From assembly GCA_020697255.1 (NCBI GenBank), contig JAJFBE010000003.1:1-64000 (forward strand): a stretch of 64,000 bases of DNA, read 5' to 3'. The stretch comes from Burkholderiales bacterium. Lineage in GTDB: Bacteria > Pseudomonadota > Gammaproteobacteria > Burkholderiales > UBA11063. Each line of letters opens with the position of its first letter. Position 1 is the stretch's first letter. The notes under the pieces are model-generated. The model saw only the letters and a program-made list of their open reading frames with translations. It made no database searches and was not told the DNA's origin. Positions 9,957 through 19,526 of this stretch are shown in pieces. Position numbers and translations under genes: made by a program.

Positions 9957-10511
9957 TTACTCGTTGTAAATGTATATATTTGACAGCTGTCGATATATTC
10001 CATAAATATCCATACCACAACCAAATAAATACTTATTTGGGGCTGTATAGCCGATAAAGTGGGCGTTTATAGGTTTGGCTTTACCCAGGTTTTTATCAAT
10101 TAACACTGCCAGTTTGCATTGCTTAGCGCCTAAGTGGGTAAGAACGCGTACTATTTCAGCTAAAGTATGCCCCTCATCCAAAATATCATCAAGCACATAG
10201 ATTACCTTATCTTTTACATCTTCAGCCTTAGGTTGACGATACCAGGATATATGCCCGCTGCCAAAAGTTGTATCGCCATAGCGTGAGGCATGGATATAAT
10301 CGGCAATGAATGGTTTTTTAATATGCTTCATAACTTCAGAGGCAAAAAACATTCCACCATTCATAACTGTTAGGAGTAAGGGGATTTCATTCTCTATTTC
10401 AGCCTCAATTGCTTCTGCAATAGCTTTAGTTCTTTGCGATAATTCTTCCGCCGTATAGAGGATTTGCGATTTATTTAAAATATCTTGTGCCAGTTTTATA
10501 TTTACTTGCAT
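9957..10511 (-). CDS. hpt: Hypoxanthine-guanine phosphoribosyltransferase
   Basis: Salvages hypoxanthine or guanine with PRPP to give IMP or GMP (184 aa). The PRPP-binding motif VIYVLDDILDEGHTLA is clear. VMNGGMFFASEV near residue 48 is the first conserved loop, and the C-terminus YLFGCGMDIYGIYRQL matches the betaproteobacterial type. It is the first gene of a five-gene minus-strand set with short gaps or overlaps, and is divergent from gpmI. Confidence 0.93.
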   Translation of the reverse strand: MQVNIKLAQDILNKSQILYTAEELSQRTKAIAEAIEAEIENEIPLLLTVMNGGMFFASEVMKHIKKPFIADYIHASRYGDTTFGSGHISWYRQPKAEDVKDKVIYVLDDILDEGHTLAEIVRVLTHLGAKQCKLAVLIDKNLGKAKPINAHFIGYTAPNKYLFGCGMDIYGIYRQLSNIYIYNE

Positions 10512-10564
10512 ATTTAGCTAACTTTATTACTCAATTAGTATAAAATAATGGTGTTACTTTTAAG

Positions 10565-10594
10565 TCTACATCTTTTATAGATGTGCCTTATAAT
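10565..10594 (+). promoter_or_regulatory. Candidate promoter of gpmI
   Basis: TCTACA (10565-10570) and a perfect TATAAT (10589-10594) are 18 bp apart, about 50 bp before the gpmI start. The spacer holds a small inverted repeat (ACATC...GATGT). Confidence 0.45.
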
Positions 10595-10643
10595 TAAGCA
10601 TTATTTTAACAGAATTTAAGATTTACTGTATAGGGTTTAATTT

Positions 10644-12179
10644 ATGCGTACGCAAATAGCTAAAAAAGCATTGTTGATAATTCTAGATGGATTCGGGATT
10701 CGCAATGATAAAGAATATAATGCCATTAGCGCAGCAAATACGCCTAACTGGGATTATTATACCGGCAAATATGCTTTCGGTAGCATTGATGCATCGAGCT
10801 TTGCAGTTGGGTTACCTAAAGGGCAGTTTGGCAATTCGGAAGTTGGTCACCTAAATATAGGTGCTGGCCGGGTTGTGCATCAGGATATTAGTCGTATAGA
10901 TTTTGCAATTGAGGATGAGAGTTTCGGTACAATAGAAGCATTTAATCTGGCTTTTGATAGTGCTAAAAGTGGTAATCTTCATATCATGGGGCTTTTATCC
11001 GATGGCGGAGTGCATTCACATATAAATCATATTCTTGCCTTAATTGACCTGGCAAATAATGCTGCAAATATTAATCAGGTATGGGTACATATATTTCTTG
11101 ATGGGCGTGATACACCGCCACAAAGTGCGATTGCTTTTTTAGAAAGATTATTGGGGCATACAATCAGATTTCCCAAAGTAAAGATTGCAACGTGTTCTGG
11201 TCGTTATTATGCTATGGATAGAGATAAACGTTATGAGCGTTTAAAATTGGCATATGATGCGATTATATTTGCAAAATCTGATACTACCACGTCAGATGTG
11301 ATTGATGCAGTAAAGCAATCATATAAAAACGGGGTTAATGATGAATTTGTAATGCCGATGGTTATGAGCGGTTATTCCGGGGTACAAGATGGGGATAGTG
11401 TCATTTTTGCTAACTTTAGATCAGATCGGGCAATACAGTTAACCGATGCGATGACTAATCCCCAATTTAGCTTTTTTGCAACTAAAAAAATTAAATTTGG
11501 CAGTTTTGTAACAATGACAGAGTATGACCCGAAGCTTTTGGTAAAGGTTGCGTTTCCTAAGGGAATTGTGGCAAATACTTTGGGTGAGTATATATCCGGT
11601 TTAGGCTTAAAGCAATTACATATTGCTGAAACCGAAAAATACCCGCACGTTACTTATTTTTTTAACGGTGGCAAAAAAGGAGCAAGTCCCGGTGAAGACT
11701 GGATTTTGGTTAATTCACCGCGTGATGTCGCAACATATGATGAAAAACCTGAAATGAGTTTGCCCGAAGTTACTGAAAAACTAATCACTGCAATTGAAAG
11801 TGAAAAATATGAATTTATCGTTACCAACTTTGCAAATGGTGATATGGTCGGTCATTCGGGTAATTTCAATGCTGCCGTGAAGGCGGTAGAAGCCCTAGAT
11901 GTCGCATTAGGAAAGATTATTCCAGTAATGCTTAAGCATGACGGGGAAGTATTAGTTGTTGCTGATCATGGTAATTGTGAAATAATGTTTGATAAAGAAA
12001 CAGGCCAGGGGCATACACAGCATACAACAAACCTGGTGCCATGTTTATATATCGGACGTAGCGCCAGTATAATGCCTAATGGGGCATTAAAGGATGTTGC
12101 GCCTACAATATTAAAGATATTAGGTATTGTGCAGCCACCTGAAATGAGTGGGCATAATTTAATAAAATTTAAGGATTAG
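10644..12179 (+). CDS. gpmI: Phosphoglycerate mutase, 2,3-bisphosphoglycerate-independent
   Basis: Interconverts 3- and 2-phosphoglycerate through a phosphoserine intermediate with two Mn ions (511 aa, full length). Asp15 in LILDGFG and the phospho-acceptor Ser65 in GQFGNSEVGHLNIG are visible. So are SDGGVHSH, FLDGRDTPP, NFANGDMVGHSG, ADHGNCE and GHTQHTTNLVP, which supply the metal ligands. It is directly upstream of an EnvC-like gene (7-bp gap), the same order as in E. coli. Confidence 0.97.
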   Translation: MRTQIAKKALLIILDGFGIRNDKEYNAISAANTPNWDYYTGKYAFGSIDASSFAVGLPKGQFGNSEVGHLNIGAGRVVHQDISRIDFAIEDESFGTIEAFNLAFDSAKSGNLHIMGLLSDGGVHSHINHILALIDLANNAANINQVWVHIFLDGRDTPPQSAIAFLERLLGHTIRFPKVKIATCSGRYYAMDRDKRYERLKLAYDAIIFAKSDTTTSDVIDAVKQSYKNGVNDEFVMPMVMSGYSGVQDGDSVIFANFRSDRAIQLTDAMTNPQFSFFATKKIKFGSFVTMTEYDPKLLVKVAFPKGIVANTLGEYISGLGLKQLHIAETEKYPHVTYFFNGGKKGASPGEDWILVNSPRDVATYDEKPEMSLPEVTEKLITAIESEKYEFIVTNFANGDMVGHSGNFNAAVKAVEALDVALGKIIPVMLKHDGEVLVVADHGNCEIMFDKETGQGHTQHTTNLVPCLYIGRSASIMPNGALKDVAPTILKILGIVQPPEMSGHNLIKFKD

Positions 12180-12186
12180 AATAAAT

Positions 12187-13350
12187 ATGTTAAAGCGTGG
12201 GATATTATTGTGTCTATGCATTAACTTTGTTTATGCAGTAGCGAGTGTTGAAGTAAGCCAGGGGTTAAATGGCTTAATTGAACAAATTAACAAAGTTAAT
12301 GATGATATAAAAAATAAGCAAAAACAACAGCAACATTTGTCCAGGGCAATTACGGATTCGGATGTGGCAATTGATAAGTCTACTGAGCTATTAGATCGCT
12401 TGGAATCAGAGCGTGATTTAGACATAGAGCAGTTAGATGCTATTGAAGCGCTTTTGCCAAAATTAACTGAGGCTACCCAGTCAGTACAGGCCAATATTAA
12501 ATTAGCACTAGAAAAAACTTATAGGCAATTACGTCAGTTGCAGTCGAACGACTCGGTAGTTAATGGCAATGACAGCTTACTTTATGAGCGTAAGAAAAAA
12601 TATTTAATAAAACTGCTTGAGCTAGAGCAGCAAAAAGGCACCCAACTACAAGCTAAGCTAGATGAACTAAATGCATTAAACATCAAGATAAGTGCTCAGC
12701 TAGATAAAATTGATAATGAATTAGGAATAACTACTAAACGCAAATCGAAGCTAGAAAAAGAAAAAGAAGCAAAAGAAGCAAAGGCTAAAGCTCTTAAACA
12801 AAATATTGCCCAAGAAAAACAGCAATTATCTAATCTAAAGGTCCAGCAAGAGCAATTAAATAAACTATTGCAAAGCTTACAAGAAATGGAAGTAGCCGAC
12901 AACTCCCGGGCAAATGCAAAACCGGTTAAGCCGGTTAGCTTAAGTAAAAAAGATAAGCAATATGAAGACAATTCACCGTTTCTATTACGTCAGTTGAGTA
13001 AACCGGTAGAAAATGGGGAGGTTATCCTAAAATTTGGTGAAATCCGTGGGAGCGTAGCTAATAACGGGTTGTTATTTAAAGCTAGTAATTCACAAATTCA
13101 TGCCATTTCTAATGGCCGGGTGCTATATGTGGGAACATTACCAGGCTTTGGCCAGATGTTGGTAATAGATAATGGGGATAAATATACTTCAATCTATGGT
13201 GGTGTTTTACCAAAAGTTAGTAAAAACCAAAGGGTTACGGCTAATCAGGTAATCGGCTCTGCAGGTGTGGCGGCTAACCAGCCTATGGGCGGAGTCTATT
13301 TTGAGCTACGGCATTTAGGGAAGCCTGTAAATCCAGCCAGATTAGAGTAG
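12187..13350 (+). CDS. envC: EnvC-like murein hydrolase activator (degenerate M23 domain)
   Basis: 387 aa. Signal peptide at the N-terminus (MLKRGILLCLCINFVYAVAS), then long coiled coils from about 25 to 235 rich in K, E and Q, and a C-terminal LytM/M23 fold from about 270. The zinc ligands of active M23 peptidases are missing: the HxH motif is replaced by YTSIYG and the first His-Asp pair is absent. This is exactly the EnvC situation, so the protein is probably a periplasmic activator of AmiA/B-type amidases at septation rather than an enzyme. The gpmI-envC order supports this. Confidence 0.88.
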   Translation: MLKRGILLCLCINFVYAVASVEVSQGLNGLIEQINKVNDDIKNKQKQQQHLSRAITDSDVAIDKSTELLDRLESERDLDIEQLDAIEALLPKLTEATQSVQANIKLALEKTYRQLRQLQSNDSVVNGNDSLLYERKKKYLIKLLELEQQKGTQLQAKLDELNALNIKISAQLDKIDNELGITTKRKSKLEKEKEAKEAKAKALKQNIAQEKQQLSNLKVQQEQLNKLLQSLQEMEVADNSRANAKPVKPVSLSKKDKQYEDNSPFLLRQLSKPVENGEVILKFGEIRGSVANNGLLFKASNSQIHAISNGRVLYVGTLPGFGQMLVIDNGDKYTSIYGGVLPKVSKNQRVTANQVIGSAGVAANQPMGGVYFELRHLGKPVNPARLE

Positions 13351-13454
13351 CGAATTAATTTAGCTATAGGGTTAAAATGCCAGCAGTTTCACAAAATATA
13401 AAATATTTCAAAAAATTTACATAATTTGCCATAACTTATATTTAATGTTGCAAA

Positions 13455-13483
13455 TTGACAGATTGTTAAAAATGCATTATAAT
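13455..13483 (+). promoter_or_regulatory. Perfect sigma-70 promoter
   Basis: TTGACA (13455-13460), a 17-bp spacer and TATAAT (13478-13483) match the consensus in all twelve positions. It lies 20 bp before the vapC remnant and about 160 bp before the flippase, so it now probably drives the flippase. Confidence 0.8.
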
Positions 13484-13502
13484 ATCATATAATTATAATT
13501 TA

Positions 13503-13625
13503 TCCTTGGGGGATTGTTATTGTTTAGCATTAGGCAAGTTTTTAAATTTACCAGTCTATACCGGTGATCGAATTTGGCTTGGACTAGAAAAAAAGATAGG
13601 CATTGAAATTGAATTTATTAGATGA
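13503..13625 (+). pseudogene. 3' remnant of a VapC-type PIN-domain toxin
   Basis: Forty codons and a TGA read SLGDCYCLALGKFLNLPVYT then GDRIWLGLEKKIGIEIEFIR. This matches the end of VapC toxins (GD..CLAL...LPV.T.DR.W...GI.I..IR). It includes the Asp of the GD motif and the T.D equivalent, here TGD. No start codon or upstream PIN homology remains; in frame, a stop lies at 13467-13469. No antitoxin is seen. It is therefore a truncated relic. Confidence 0.75.
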
Positions 13626-13645
13626 ATGATTAAGTTGTTTTGTAG

Positions 13646-14908
13646 ATGGTGACTAAATTATATATGCTTCGACAAAAACTTGTCCTGTCAGGTTTTTTGC
13701 ATGTTTTTAGTGCCAACATAATTTCATATTTTGTGGCTTTTTGCGGCTCTATTGCTTATGCCAGGCTATTAGGCGCGCGTGATTTTGGTATATATGCATT
13801 TTCTTACAATATTATAACTTTTTTTCTTTTAGTTAACGGCTTTGGTGCCGCCAGCGGGGTTCTTCAGTTTGTAAGCCGCAATCCGTCCAACTCCGGCTTA
13901 CAACTTTCCTATTTAAAATATTCGTTTAAACTAGGTCTTAGCTTTAATCTATTATTATCTTTAGGCATTATAGTTTATGCTTATACCGTAAGTATACCAA
14001 TTCCCGGGTCAAGAAATTTACTATTATTAATGGCATTTTTTCCGCTAGGGCGCTTATATATTGATATATTTCAAGCATATTTGCGTGCAACACAGGATAA
14101 CAAACGCCTGGCCAGATTTGCTTTATCATCAAATTTAATTTTATTATGCAGCAATATATTCGGAATTTATGTATATGGCTTACGTGGTTTTGTAATCTCG
14201 ACCTATTTAAGTTATGCTGTGGTTATACTACTAGCTACTTATATTTACAAATTACCCAATTTAATAAAAATAGTGCAAGAGAAACTTGATACACAAGAGT
14301 TTATTAGTTATTCAATTTATGCAACAATTGGCAATGCTTTTGCCCAATTATTATTTATATTGGATATTTTTCTATTAGCTTATATTATAAAAGATGCGAC
14401 TATTGTTGCTGCGTATAAGGTGGCAACTGTAATCCCGTTTGCGCTTAACTTTATCCCAGGGATTGTTAGCACTTTCTTCTATCCGTATTTTGCAAAAAAT
14501 GCAACGAACCTGGGTTATATCCGAAGCTTACGCCGCAAAGTTCAGTATGGTATGTTAGCATTTGCATTGCCTACGAGCCTTATTCTTATGTTGCTTGCTA
14601 AACCGCTTATTTTATTTATTTTTGGCACACAATATGGGCAAAGCGTTTTGCCATTCCAGATATTAACCTTCGGTTTTTGGATCGTAGCAACATTCAGGAC
14701 AATAAATGGTAATATTCTAGCCAGTCTTGGCAAGGCTAAAACTGCGATGTGGCTTAATGTAGTAATTGTTAGTATAAATATTCTTTTAACCTATGCGTTA
14801 GTAAAAGTCTATGGCATAGTCGGCGCAGCAGTAGGGGTGGTGGCAATATATATTCTAGCCGGCGCATTAGCAACTATTGCGCTAAACCAAGTTTTAAGTA
14901 GAAAATAA
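13646..14908 (+). CDS. Polysaccharide flippase (MOP/Wzx-like)
   Basis: 420 aa with about 12 hydrophobic segments. The N-terminus has the pattern FSANIISYFVAFCGSIAYAR, followed by LLGARDFGIYAFSYNII. The YARLLGxxxFGxYAF block is typical of oligosaccharide flippases in the MOP superfamily. Such proteins move lipid-linked sugars across the inner membrane. No glycosyltransferases adjoin it, so the substrate is open. The start could also be the ATG at 13664; no clear ribosome site decides. It converges with the next gene, with 5 bp between stops. Confidence 0.8.
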   Translation: MVTKLYMLRQKLVLSGFLHVFSANIISYFVAFCGSIAYARLLGARDFGIYAFSYNIITFFLLVNGFGAASGVLQFVSRNPSNSGLQLSYLKYSFKLGLSFNLLLSLGIIVYAYTVSIPIPGSRNLLLLMAFFPLGRLYIDIFQAYLRATQDNKRLARFALSSNLILLCSNIFGIYVYGLRGFVISTYLSYAVVILLATYIYKLPNLIKIVQEKLDTQEFISYSIYATIGNAFAQLLFILDIFLLAYIIKDATIVAAYKVATVIPFALNFIPGIVSTFFYPYFAKNATNLGYIRSLRRKVQYGMLAFALPTSLILMLLAKPLILFIFGTQYGQSVLPFQILTFGFWIVATFRTINGNILASLGKAKTAMWLNVVIVSINILLTYALVKVYGIVGAAVGVVAIYILAGALATIALNQVLSRK

Positions 14909-14913
14909 TTTAT

Positions 14914-15582
14914 TTAAAAATTACAGTTTTCCAAAATTAAATACTTATGTTGAAGGTATGTAATATTTTTATTTGATATTTCGATGGATTCATGAGCGCG
15001 GCGAGCATTCATATCTATATTATATTTATAAGATGAAGAATATTCCTTATCCGCTTCATTTTTTAATTCAAAGTCAAACAATACCAGCTTTGTCGATTCG
15101 GGAATTACATTGATTTTATATTGCCCTTTATACTCGAGAGTTTTAAGGGTTATATCGACATATTCCGGGTCAAATTTGCTTATACCTGATGGTTCGGCTG
15201 AATCTATATATTGTTGAGTTTTCTTTAAATATGGCAGGTAATATGAGCTACTACCAATATAGTACGTTCTTTCAGCTGACCAATTTGCTTGAATTGTAAA
15301 GCCGTTTTTTATATCTGTTGTCATATTTTTAATAAATGAATTGCCTGAGTCTTTGAAATAAAGCTTCCAGCTGCCATCAGTTTGTTGTTCACTATACCAT
15401 GAAAGTTCTCCACTTCCTAATGGAGTAGAAGCTTCATTTTTAGGGGCATATATTGATTGAACTGTTTCATATTCGGTGTAGTGGCATGTTCTTACTTTTC
15501 CTTTTGTAACAGCATAAGAAATATTAAAAAGAGACAGACACGACAAAGCCGTTCCATAAAAGCATAATTTTTTTCTGTTCAT
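14914..15582 (-). CDS. Hypothetical exported protein
   Basis: 222 aa; I do not recognise the family. MNRKKLCFYGTALSCLSLFNISYA is a signal peptide ending in a plausible SYA cleavage site. The mature part is polar and rich in Tyr, Ser and Lys, with two Cys (TCHYTEY near the start and ENCNF at the end) that could form a disulphide. The alternating hydrophobic pattern suggests beta structure. It stands alone, convergent with the flippase and separated by about 215 bp from htpG. Confidence 0.7.
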   Translation of the reverse strand: MNRKKLCFYGTALSCLSLFNISYAVTKGKVRTCHYTEYETVQSIYAPKNEASTPLGSGELSWYSEQQTDGSWKLYFKDSGNSFIKNMTTDIKNGFTIQANWSAERTYYIGSSSYYLPYLKKTQQYIDSAEPSGISKFDPEYVDITLKTLEYKGQYKINVIPESTKLVLFDFELKNEADKEYSSSYKYNIDMNARRAHESIEISNKNITYLQHKYLILENCNF

Positions 15583-15754
15583 TATTTTTGCCTTTATATG
15601 CTACCAACTTTGTATAAATGATTTTTATTATGCGGTCACTATTATTTATGTTGAGTGTAACATGGGGGTTGCCTATATGTCAATACCTTTTCCACAACCT
15701 TTGGGAATAAATCATCAATCTCAAGCCTGGATTAGCTTTATTTTAACACTTGTA

Positions 15755-15782
15755 AAAAGCCGGTAATTAATTACCGGCTTTT
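15755..15782 (-). terminator. Rho-independent terminator of htpG
   Basis: A perfect 14-bp palindrome, AAAAGCCGGTAATT followed by AATTACCGGCTTTT, lies 16 bp after the htpG stop. Reading the minus strand it ends in a T-rich stretch. Confidence 0.85.
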
Positions 15783-15798
15783 AAGCAAAGAAAAGTTT

Positions 15799-17682
15799 CT
15801 ATTGAATAAACTGGTTAATCCTGGTGACAAAGCCTACCGGATCATCTAGCTGTAATCCTTCAGCTAAAGTTGCTTGCTCAAATAACACTAGTGCCAGATC
15901 ATTAGTGGCTTTTTCATCCGAACACGTGTCGAGCTTTCTAATTAAAGCATGCGCCGGGTTAATTTCCAGGGTTGGCTTAGAATTTGGTACAGCCTGTCCA
16001 GCTTGTTTTAACATACGCTCTAAATGAATACTCATAGACATATCATCAACTACCAGGCAGCTTGGCGAATTTACCAAGCGATGCGTAATTTTTACATCTT
16101 TTACCTTATCGCCTAAAGCAGTTTTGATTTTATCAATCACCGGTTTAGCTTGCTCTTCTTGCTGTTTTTGCTCTTCTTCATTAGGTTTCTCTTCGAGTTT
16201 GCCCAAATCTAGTTTGCCTTTGGCAACTGATACCAGCTGTTTTTTCTCATATTCAAATAAATTGCCAACTAACCATTCGTCAATGCGGTCAGTTAATAAC
16301 AGCACCTCAATACCTTTTTGTTTGAAAATTTCAAGATGCGGGCTATTTTTAGCTGCATTATATGTCTCAGCTGTAATGTAGTATATTTTATCCTGCTCCG
16401 GTAGCATGCGTGATATATAATCATCCAGACTAACTGTTTGATTATTGTTATCATTTTTAGTTGATGCAAAGCGTAATAATTTGGCAATCCGGTCTTTATT
16501 TGCTGAATCTTCAATAATACCTTCTTTAATTACATTGCCAAATTCAGTCCAGAACTCGGCATAACCGCTCGGATCATTTTTAGCAATTGCTTCAATCTCA
16601 GATAATATTTTTTTAGTCGAACCAGAGCGAATTGCATCAATATCTTTGGATGACTGCAGTATCTCACGCGATACATTTAATGGTAAATCCTGGCTATCTA
16701 TGATACCACGGACAAAGCGCAAGTAATTGGGTAGCAGTTTCTCTGCATCATCCATAATAAATACACGCTTGATATATAATTTAATGCCATAACGGCGGTT
16801 ATGATCGTATAAATCATATGGTGCTTTACTTGGGATATATAGTAATTGTGTATACTCCTGAGTTCCTTCAACACGGGCATGAATCCATTTTAGCGGGTCA
16901 TGGAAATCGTGTGATACGTGCTTATAAAATTCTTTATACTCATCATCGGTAATTTCATTTTTAGACCTAGTCCATAGTGCATTAGCTTTATTAACAGTTT
17001 CCAGTTCGGTACTGATTATTTCTTTACCGTCTTTATCCTGTTCCGGCATTTTTTGCATTTTAATCGGATAATTGATATGATCAGAGTATTTTCTAATTAA
17101 TGAACGTAATTGCCAGTCAGATAACAAATCATCCTGCCCGTCTTTTAAATGCAGTGTAATTTCTGTACCACAATGGTCTTTTTTAACATTTTCAATAGAA
17201 TATTCCCCAGAACCATCCGATATCCATTTTACTGCTTGATTTTCTGGTTCACCTGCTTTTCGGGTAACAAGCGTTACTTTATCAGCAACAATAAAGGCTG
17301 AATAGAAACCAACCCCGAATTGCCCGATAAGATTTGCATCTTTTTTATCATCCTGGGCTAATTGTTCCAAAAACGATTTAGTCCCTGATTTAGCAATAGT
17401 TCCAATATTTTCAATAACTTCATCATAAGTCATACCCACACCGTTATCGCTGATGGTAATAAGCTTTTTATCTTTATCAAAGTTGATGGTAACAGCAAGC
17501 TCGCTGCCGTCGTTTAGCTCAGGGTGCTTAATTTGTAAAAAGCGAAGTTTATCAATTGCATCCGATGCATTTGAGATTAGTTCGCGGAGGAATATTTCTT
17601 TATTTGAATAAAGAGAGTGAATCATTAAATTTAGTAATTGCTTGACTTCAGTTTGAAAACTCATAGTTTTTTTATTGCTCAT
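15799..17682 (-). CDS. htpG: Chaperone HtpG (Hsp90)
   Basis: Hsp90 homodimer (627 aa) that refolds or stabilises client proteins using ATP. The N-terminal GHKL ATP site is complete: [14 protein letters not shown] (Asn38), DNGVGM (Asp79), [11 protein letters not shown] and GTEITLHL. The middle domain has the [12 protein letters not shown] segment and the C-terminal dimerisation domain ends INQFIQ. An alternative start exists at the seventh codon (MSFQTEVKQ). It has its own terminator and is divergent from rplK. Confidence 0.97.
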   Translation of the reverse strand: MSNKKTMSFQTEVKQLLNLMIHSLYSNKEIFLRELISNASDAIDKLRFLQIKHPELNDGSELAVTINFDKDKKLITISDNGVGMTYDEVIENIGTIAKSGTKSFLEQLAQDDKKDANLIGQFGVGFYSAFIVADKVTLVTRKAGEPENQAVKWISDGSGEYSIENVKKDHCGTEITLHLKDGQDDLLSDWQLRSLIRKYSDHINYPIKMQKMPEQDKDGKEIISTELETVNKANALWTRSKNEITDDEYKEFYKHVSHDFHDPLKWIHARVEGTQEYTQLLYIPSKAPYDLYDHNRRYGIKLYIKRVFIMDDAEKLLPNYLRFVRGIIDSQDLPLNVSREILQSSKDIDAIRSGSTKKILSEIEAIAKNDPSGYAEFWTEFGNVIKEGIIEDSANKDRIAKLLRFASTKNDNNNQTVSLDDYISRMLPEQDKIYYITAETYNAAKNSPHLEIFKQKGIEVLLLTDRIDEWLVGNLFEYEKKQLVSVAKGKLDLGKLEEKPNEEEQKQQEEQAKPVIDKIKTALGDKVKDVKITHRLVNSPSCLVVDDMSMSIHLERMLKQAGQAVPNSKPTLEINPAHALIRKLDTCSDEKATNDLALVLFEQATLAEGLQLDDPVGFVTRINQFIQ

Positions 17683-17744
17683 AATCCTACTTTCTTAAAA
17701 GGTCATGTTGTTCCTGCATAGGTGGAAGTACACTCTGCCGTGTA

Positions 17745-17764
17745 ATTCCTGCGGGCGCGGGAAT
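17745..17764. repeat. dRS3-like 20-bp palindromic repeat
   Basis: ATTCCTGCGGGCGCGGGAAT followed by CCATTT. It matches the ATTCCC-N8-GGGAAT layout of Neisseria dRS3 with one arm mismatch. Related copies occur elsewhere in the window. Confidence 0.6.
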
Positions 17765-17858
17765 CCATTTAAATGGTTTTTATACACTACAATAAATATG
17801 GCTATTATTTAAAATTTCAAGTAAATTTTGTAGAAAGAGTAATATAAAGCAAAAAAAC

Positions 17859-17881
17859 TCAGGTGGGATTTCACCACCTGA
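17859..17881 (-). terminator. Orphan terminator on the minus strand
   Basis: TCAGGTG and CACCTGA form a hairpin around GGATTTC. On the minus strand it is followed by a run of seven T. No intact gene precedes it on that strand. It follows by a few bases the stop of the decayed frame at 17887-17955. Confidence 0.65.
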
Positions 17882-17886
17882 TCATT

Positions 17887-17955
17887 TTATTTTAAAAACG
17901 CCATCGAATTTAATTGATCAACCTCAGCCGTTGTCTGCCCAAGAAATTCAGCTAG
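17887..17955 (-). pseudogene. Possible 3' end of a lost minus-strand gene
   Basis: Twenty-two codons and a TAA read LAEFLGQTTAEVDQLNSMAF-LK. The stop is 5 bp from a terminator-like hairpin. An in-frame stop precedes it, with QPKALLFALSGQ upstream. The codons look protein-like, but I recognise no family. Confidence 0.3.
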
Positions 17956-18018
17956 TTATTGCCCTGATAGGGCAAACAGGAGGGCTTTGGGTTGACTCGT
18001 TGTAGTGATAAAAAATAT

Positions 18019-18048
18019 TTGAGATTTACATCTAATGTGTGCTACAAT
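18019..18048 (+). promoter_or_regulatory. Promoter of the rplK-rpoC operon
   Basis: TTGAGA (18019-18024), an 18-bp spacer and TACAAT (18043-18048). The predicted start lies about 115 bp before rplK. In many proteobacteria rplK follows nusG; here it has its own promoter because that neighbour is absent. Confidence 0.65.
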
Positions 18049-18169
18049 AACCAGCTCAAAAACTTACGTACCCGGATTTGCCGGGCTAAAAAAGTAACAA
18101 TAAATCTTCGGGGAGTACAGTGGCACTAGCTAATTGTACGCTGAACCCATTTTATAAGGTATATCTCAA

Positions 18170-18604
18170 ATGGCAAAAAAAGTGATTGGCTTTATTAAGC
18201 TACAAATCCCTGCCGGAAAAGCAAATCCATCACCTCCGGTTGGTCCTGCATTAGGCCAACGTGGTCTTAATATTATGGAATTTTGTAAGGCATTTAATGC
18301 AAAAACACAAAGTATGGAGCCAGGCTTACCAATTCCTGTAGTAATTACTGCATATTCAGATAAAAGCTTTACTTTTATTATGAAGACGCCTCCGGCATCA
18401 ATTTTATTAAAGAAAGCTGCTAAACTACAAAAAGGCAGCTCGCGTCCTAATGCTGATAAAGTTGGTAAAGTTACTCGTGCTCAATTAGAAGAGATAGCAA
18501 AAACTAAAGAACCCGATTTAACTGCTGCAGATCTTGATGCTGCGGTTAGAACTATTGCCGGTTCTGCACGGAGTATGGGGCTTGAAGTTGAGGGGGTAAA
18601 ATAG
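18170..18604 (+). CDS. rplK: Ribosomal protein L11
   Basis: 144 aa. L11 binds the GTPase centre of 23S rRNA and supports factor binding and RelA activation. The N-terminus [20 protein letters not shown] and the Pro-rich [22 protein letters not shown] are diagnostic. The C-terminal rRNA-binding part ends [15 protein letters not shown]. It is first in the rplKAJL-rpoBC set, 3 bp before rplA. Confidence 0.98.
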   Translation: MAKKVIGFIKLQIPAGKANPSPPVGPALGQRGLNIMEFCKAFNAKTQSMEPGLPIPVVITAYSDKSFTFIMKTPPASILLKKAAKLQKGSSRPNADKVGKVTRAQLEEIAKTKEPDLTAADLDAAVRTIAGSARSMGLEVEGVK

Positions 18605-18607
18605 ATC

Positions 18608-19300
18608 ATGGTTAAGTTAACAAAAAGGCAAAAAGCTGTAGCAGCTTTTGATAGAAATGCTCTATTCTCTGCAACAGATGCAGTAAAAATGGTTAAAGAT
18701 GCTGCCAAAGCTAAGTTTGACGAGTCAATTGATGTGGCTATCAATCTTGGTGTTGACCCACGTAAATCAGATCAAATGATCCGTGGCTCACTAGTGTTAC
18801 CAAATGGTACAGGTAAAACAGTACGCGTTGCTGTTTTTGCTACCGGTCCTCAGGCAGAAGCTGCAAAAGCAGCGGGTGCTGATGTGGTCGGATTAGAAGA
18901 CCTGGCAGAAGAAGTTAAAAAAGGCAATATGAACTTTGATGTTGTAGTTGCAGCGCCGGATACTATGCGTGTTGTTGGTACGCTTGGCCAAATTTTAGGC
19001 CCACGTGGCTTAATGCCAAACCCAAAAGTTGGTACTGTTACTGCTGATGTTGGGCTTGCAGTTAAAAATGCTAAGTCTGGTCAGGTGCAGTACCGTACAG
19101 ATAAAAATGGGATTGTACATTCTACAATTGGTCGTGCTTCGTTTAGCAATGATAAATTAGAACAAAATTTATCTGCTTTGGTAGATACATTGATAAAAGC
19201 CAAGCCTGCAAGTAGCAAGGGTCAATACGTTAAACGTATCAGCCTTTCAAGCACTATGGGTATTGGGGTAAAGATTGATCAGGCAACTATTGCAAAATAA
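18608..19300 (+). CDS. rplA: Ribosomal protein L1
   Basis: 230 aa, normal length. L1 forms the mobile L1 stalk that helps E-site tRNA leave, and represses its own operon mRNA in many bacteria. Diagnostic stretches are [39 protein letters not shown] and [15 protein letters not shown]. It is followed by a 226-bp leader before rplJ. Confidence 0.98.
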   Translation: MVKLTKRQKAVAAFDRNALFSATDAVKMVKDAAKAKFDESIDVAINLGVDPRKSDQMIRGSLVLPNGTGKTVRVAVFATGPQAEAAKAAGADVVGLEDLAEEVKKGNMNFDVVVAAPDTMRVVGTLGQILGPRGLMPNPKVGTVTADVGLAVKNAKSGQVQYRTDKNGIVHSTIGRASFSNDKLEQNLSALVDTLIKAKPASSKGQYVKRISLSSTMGIGVKIDQATIAK

Positions 19301-19373
19301 TTGCTGATCTAATGGTTGGCCTTAGGCTAACCAATTTGGGGGTGGGGTAAACAATAGTTTATCTTGCCATTGT

Positions 19374-19452
19374 CAAAGACCGTGGGAGTTATGACTTATC
19401 ATAACTTAATTAGCTACTGCCGTATGGCAGGCATCCTGCGTTAGATGGTGGA
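19374..19452 (+). promoter_or_regulatory. L10 leader (rplJL autoregulation element)
   Basis: Between rplA and rplJ the sequence has AAGACCGTGGGAG, an inner hairpin GTTATGA-CTTA-TCATAAC (19388-19405), a second hairpin CTGCC-GTAT-GGCAG and the closing CCTGCGTTAGATGGTGG. These match the proteobacterial L10-leader arrangement (GACCG ... CCTGCG ... GATGGTG), bound by the L10-L12 complex to repress translation. A further stem, TGGTTGGCC-TTA-GGCTAACCA, lies just upstream after rplA. Confidence 0.75.
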
Positions 19453-19526
19453 TATACCTCGAAAACATAAGAATAAAATTTTAAGTTTAGAGTGAATACA
19501 CTAATTTATATAGGAGTTAGGCTTTT

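Larger units (their letters stand above)
17683..18169. other. 487-bp gene-less stretch between htpG and rplK
   Basis: It holds, left to right: a dRS3-like 20-mer (17745-17764) followed by the palindrome CCATTTAAATGG; a minus-strand terminator-like hairpin (17859-17881); a short decayed reading frame on the minus strand (17887-17955); a TTGCCCT-GAT-AGGGCAA palindrome (17959-17975); the rplK promoter (18019-18048); and a roughly 120-nt rplK leader containing CCCGG-ATTTG-CCGGG. No intact gene is visible. Confidence 0.6.

Noticed and set aside
12696-12971. A 91-codon antisense frame inside the EnvC-like gene.
   Set aside because: It mirrors the coiled-coil codons (Ser/Leu-rich antisense of Lys/Gln codons) and is a shadow.
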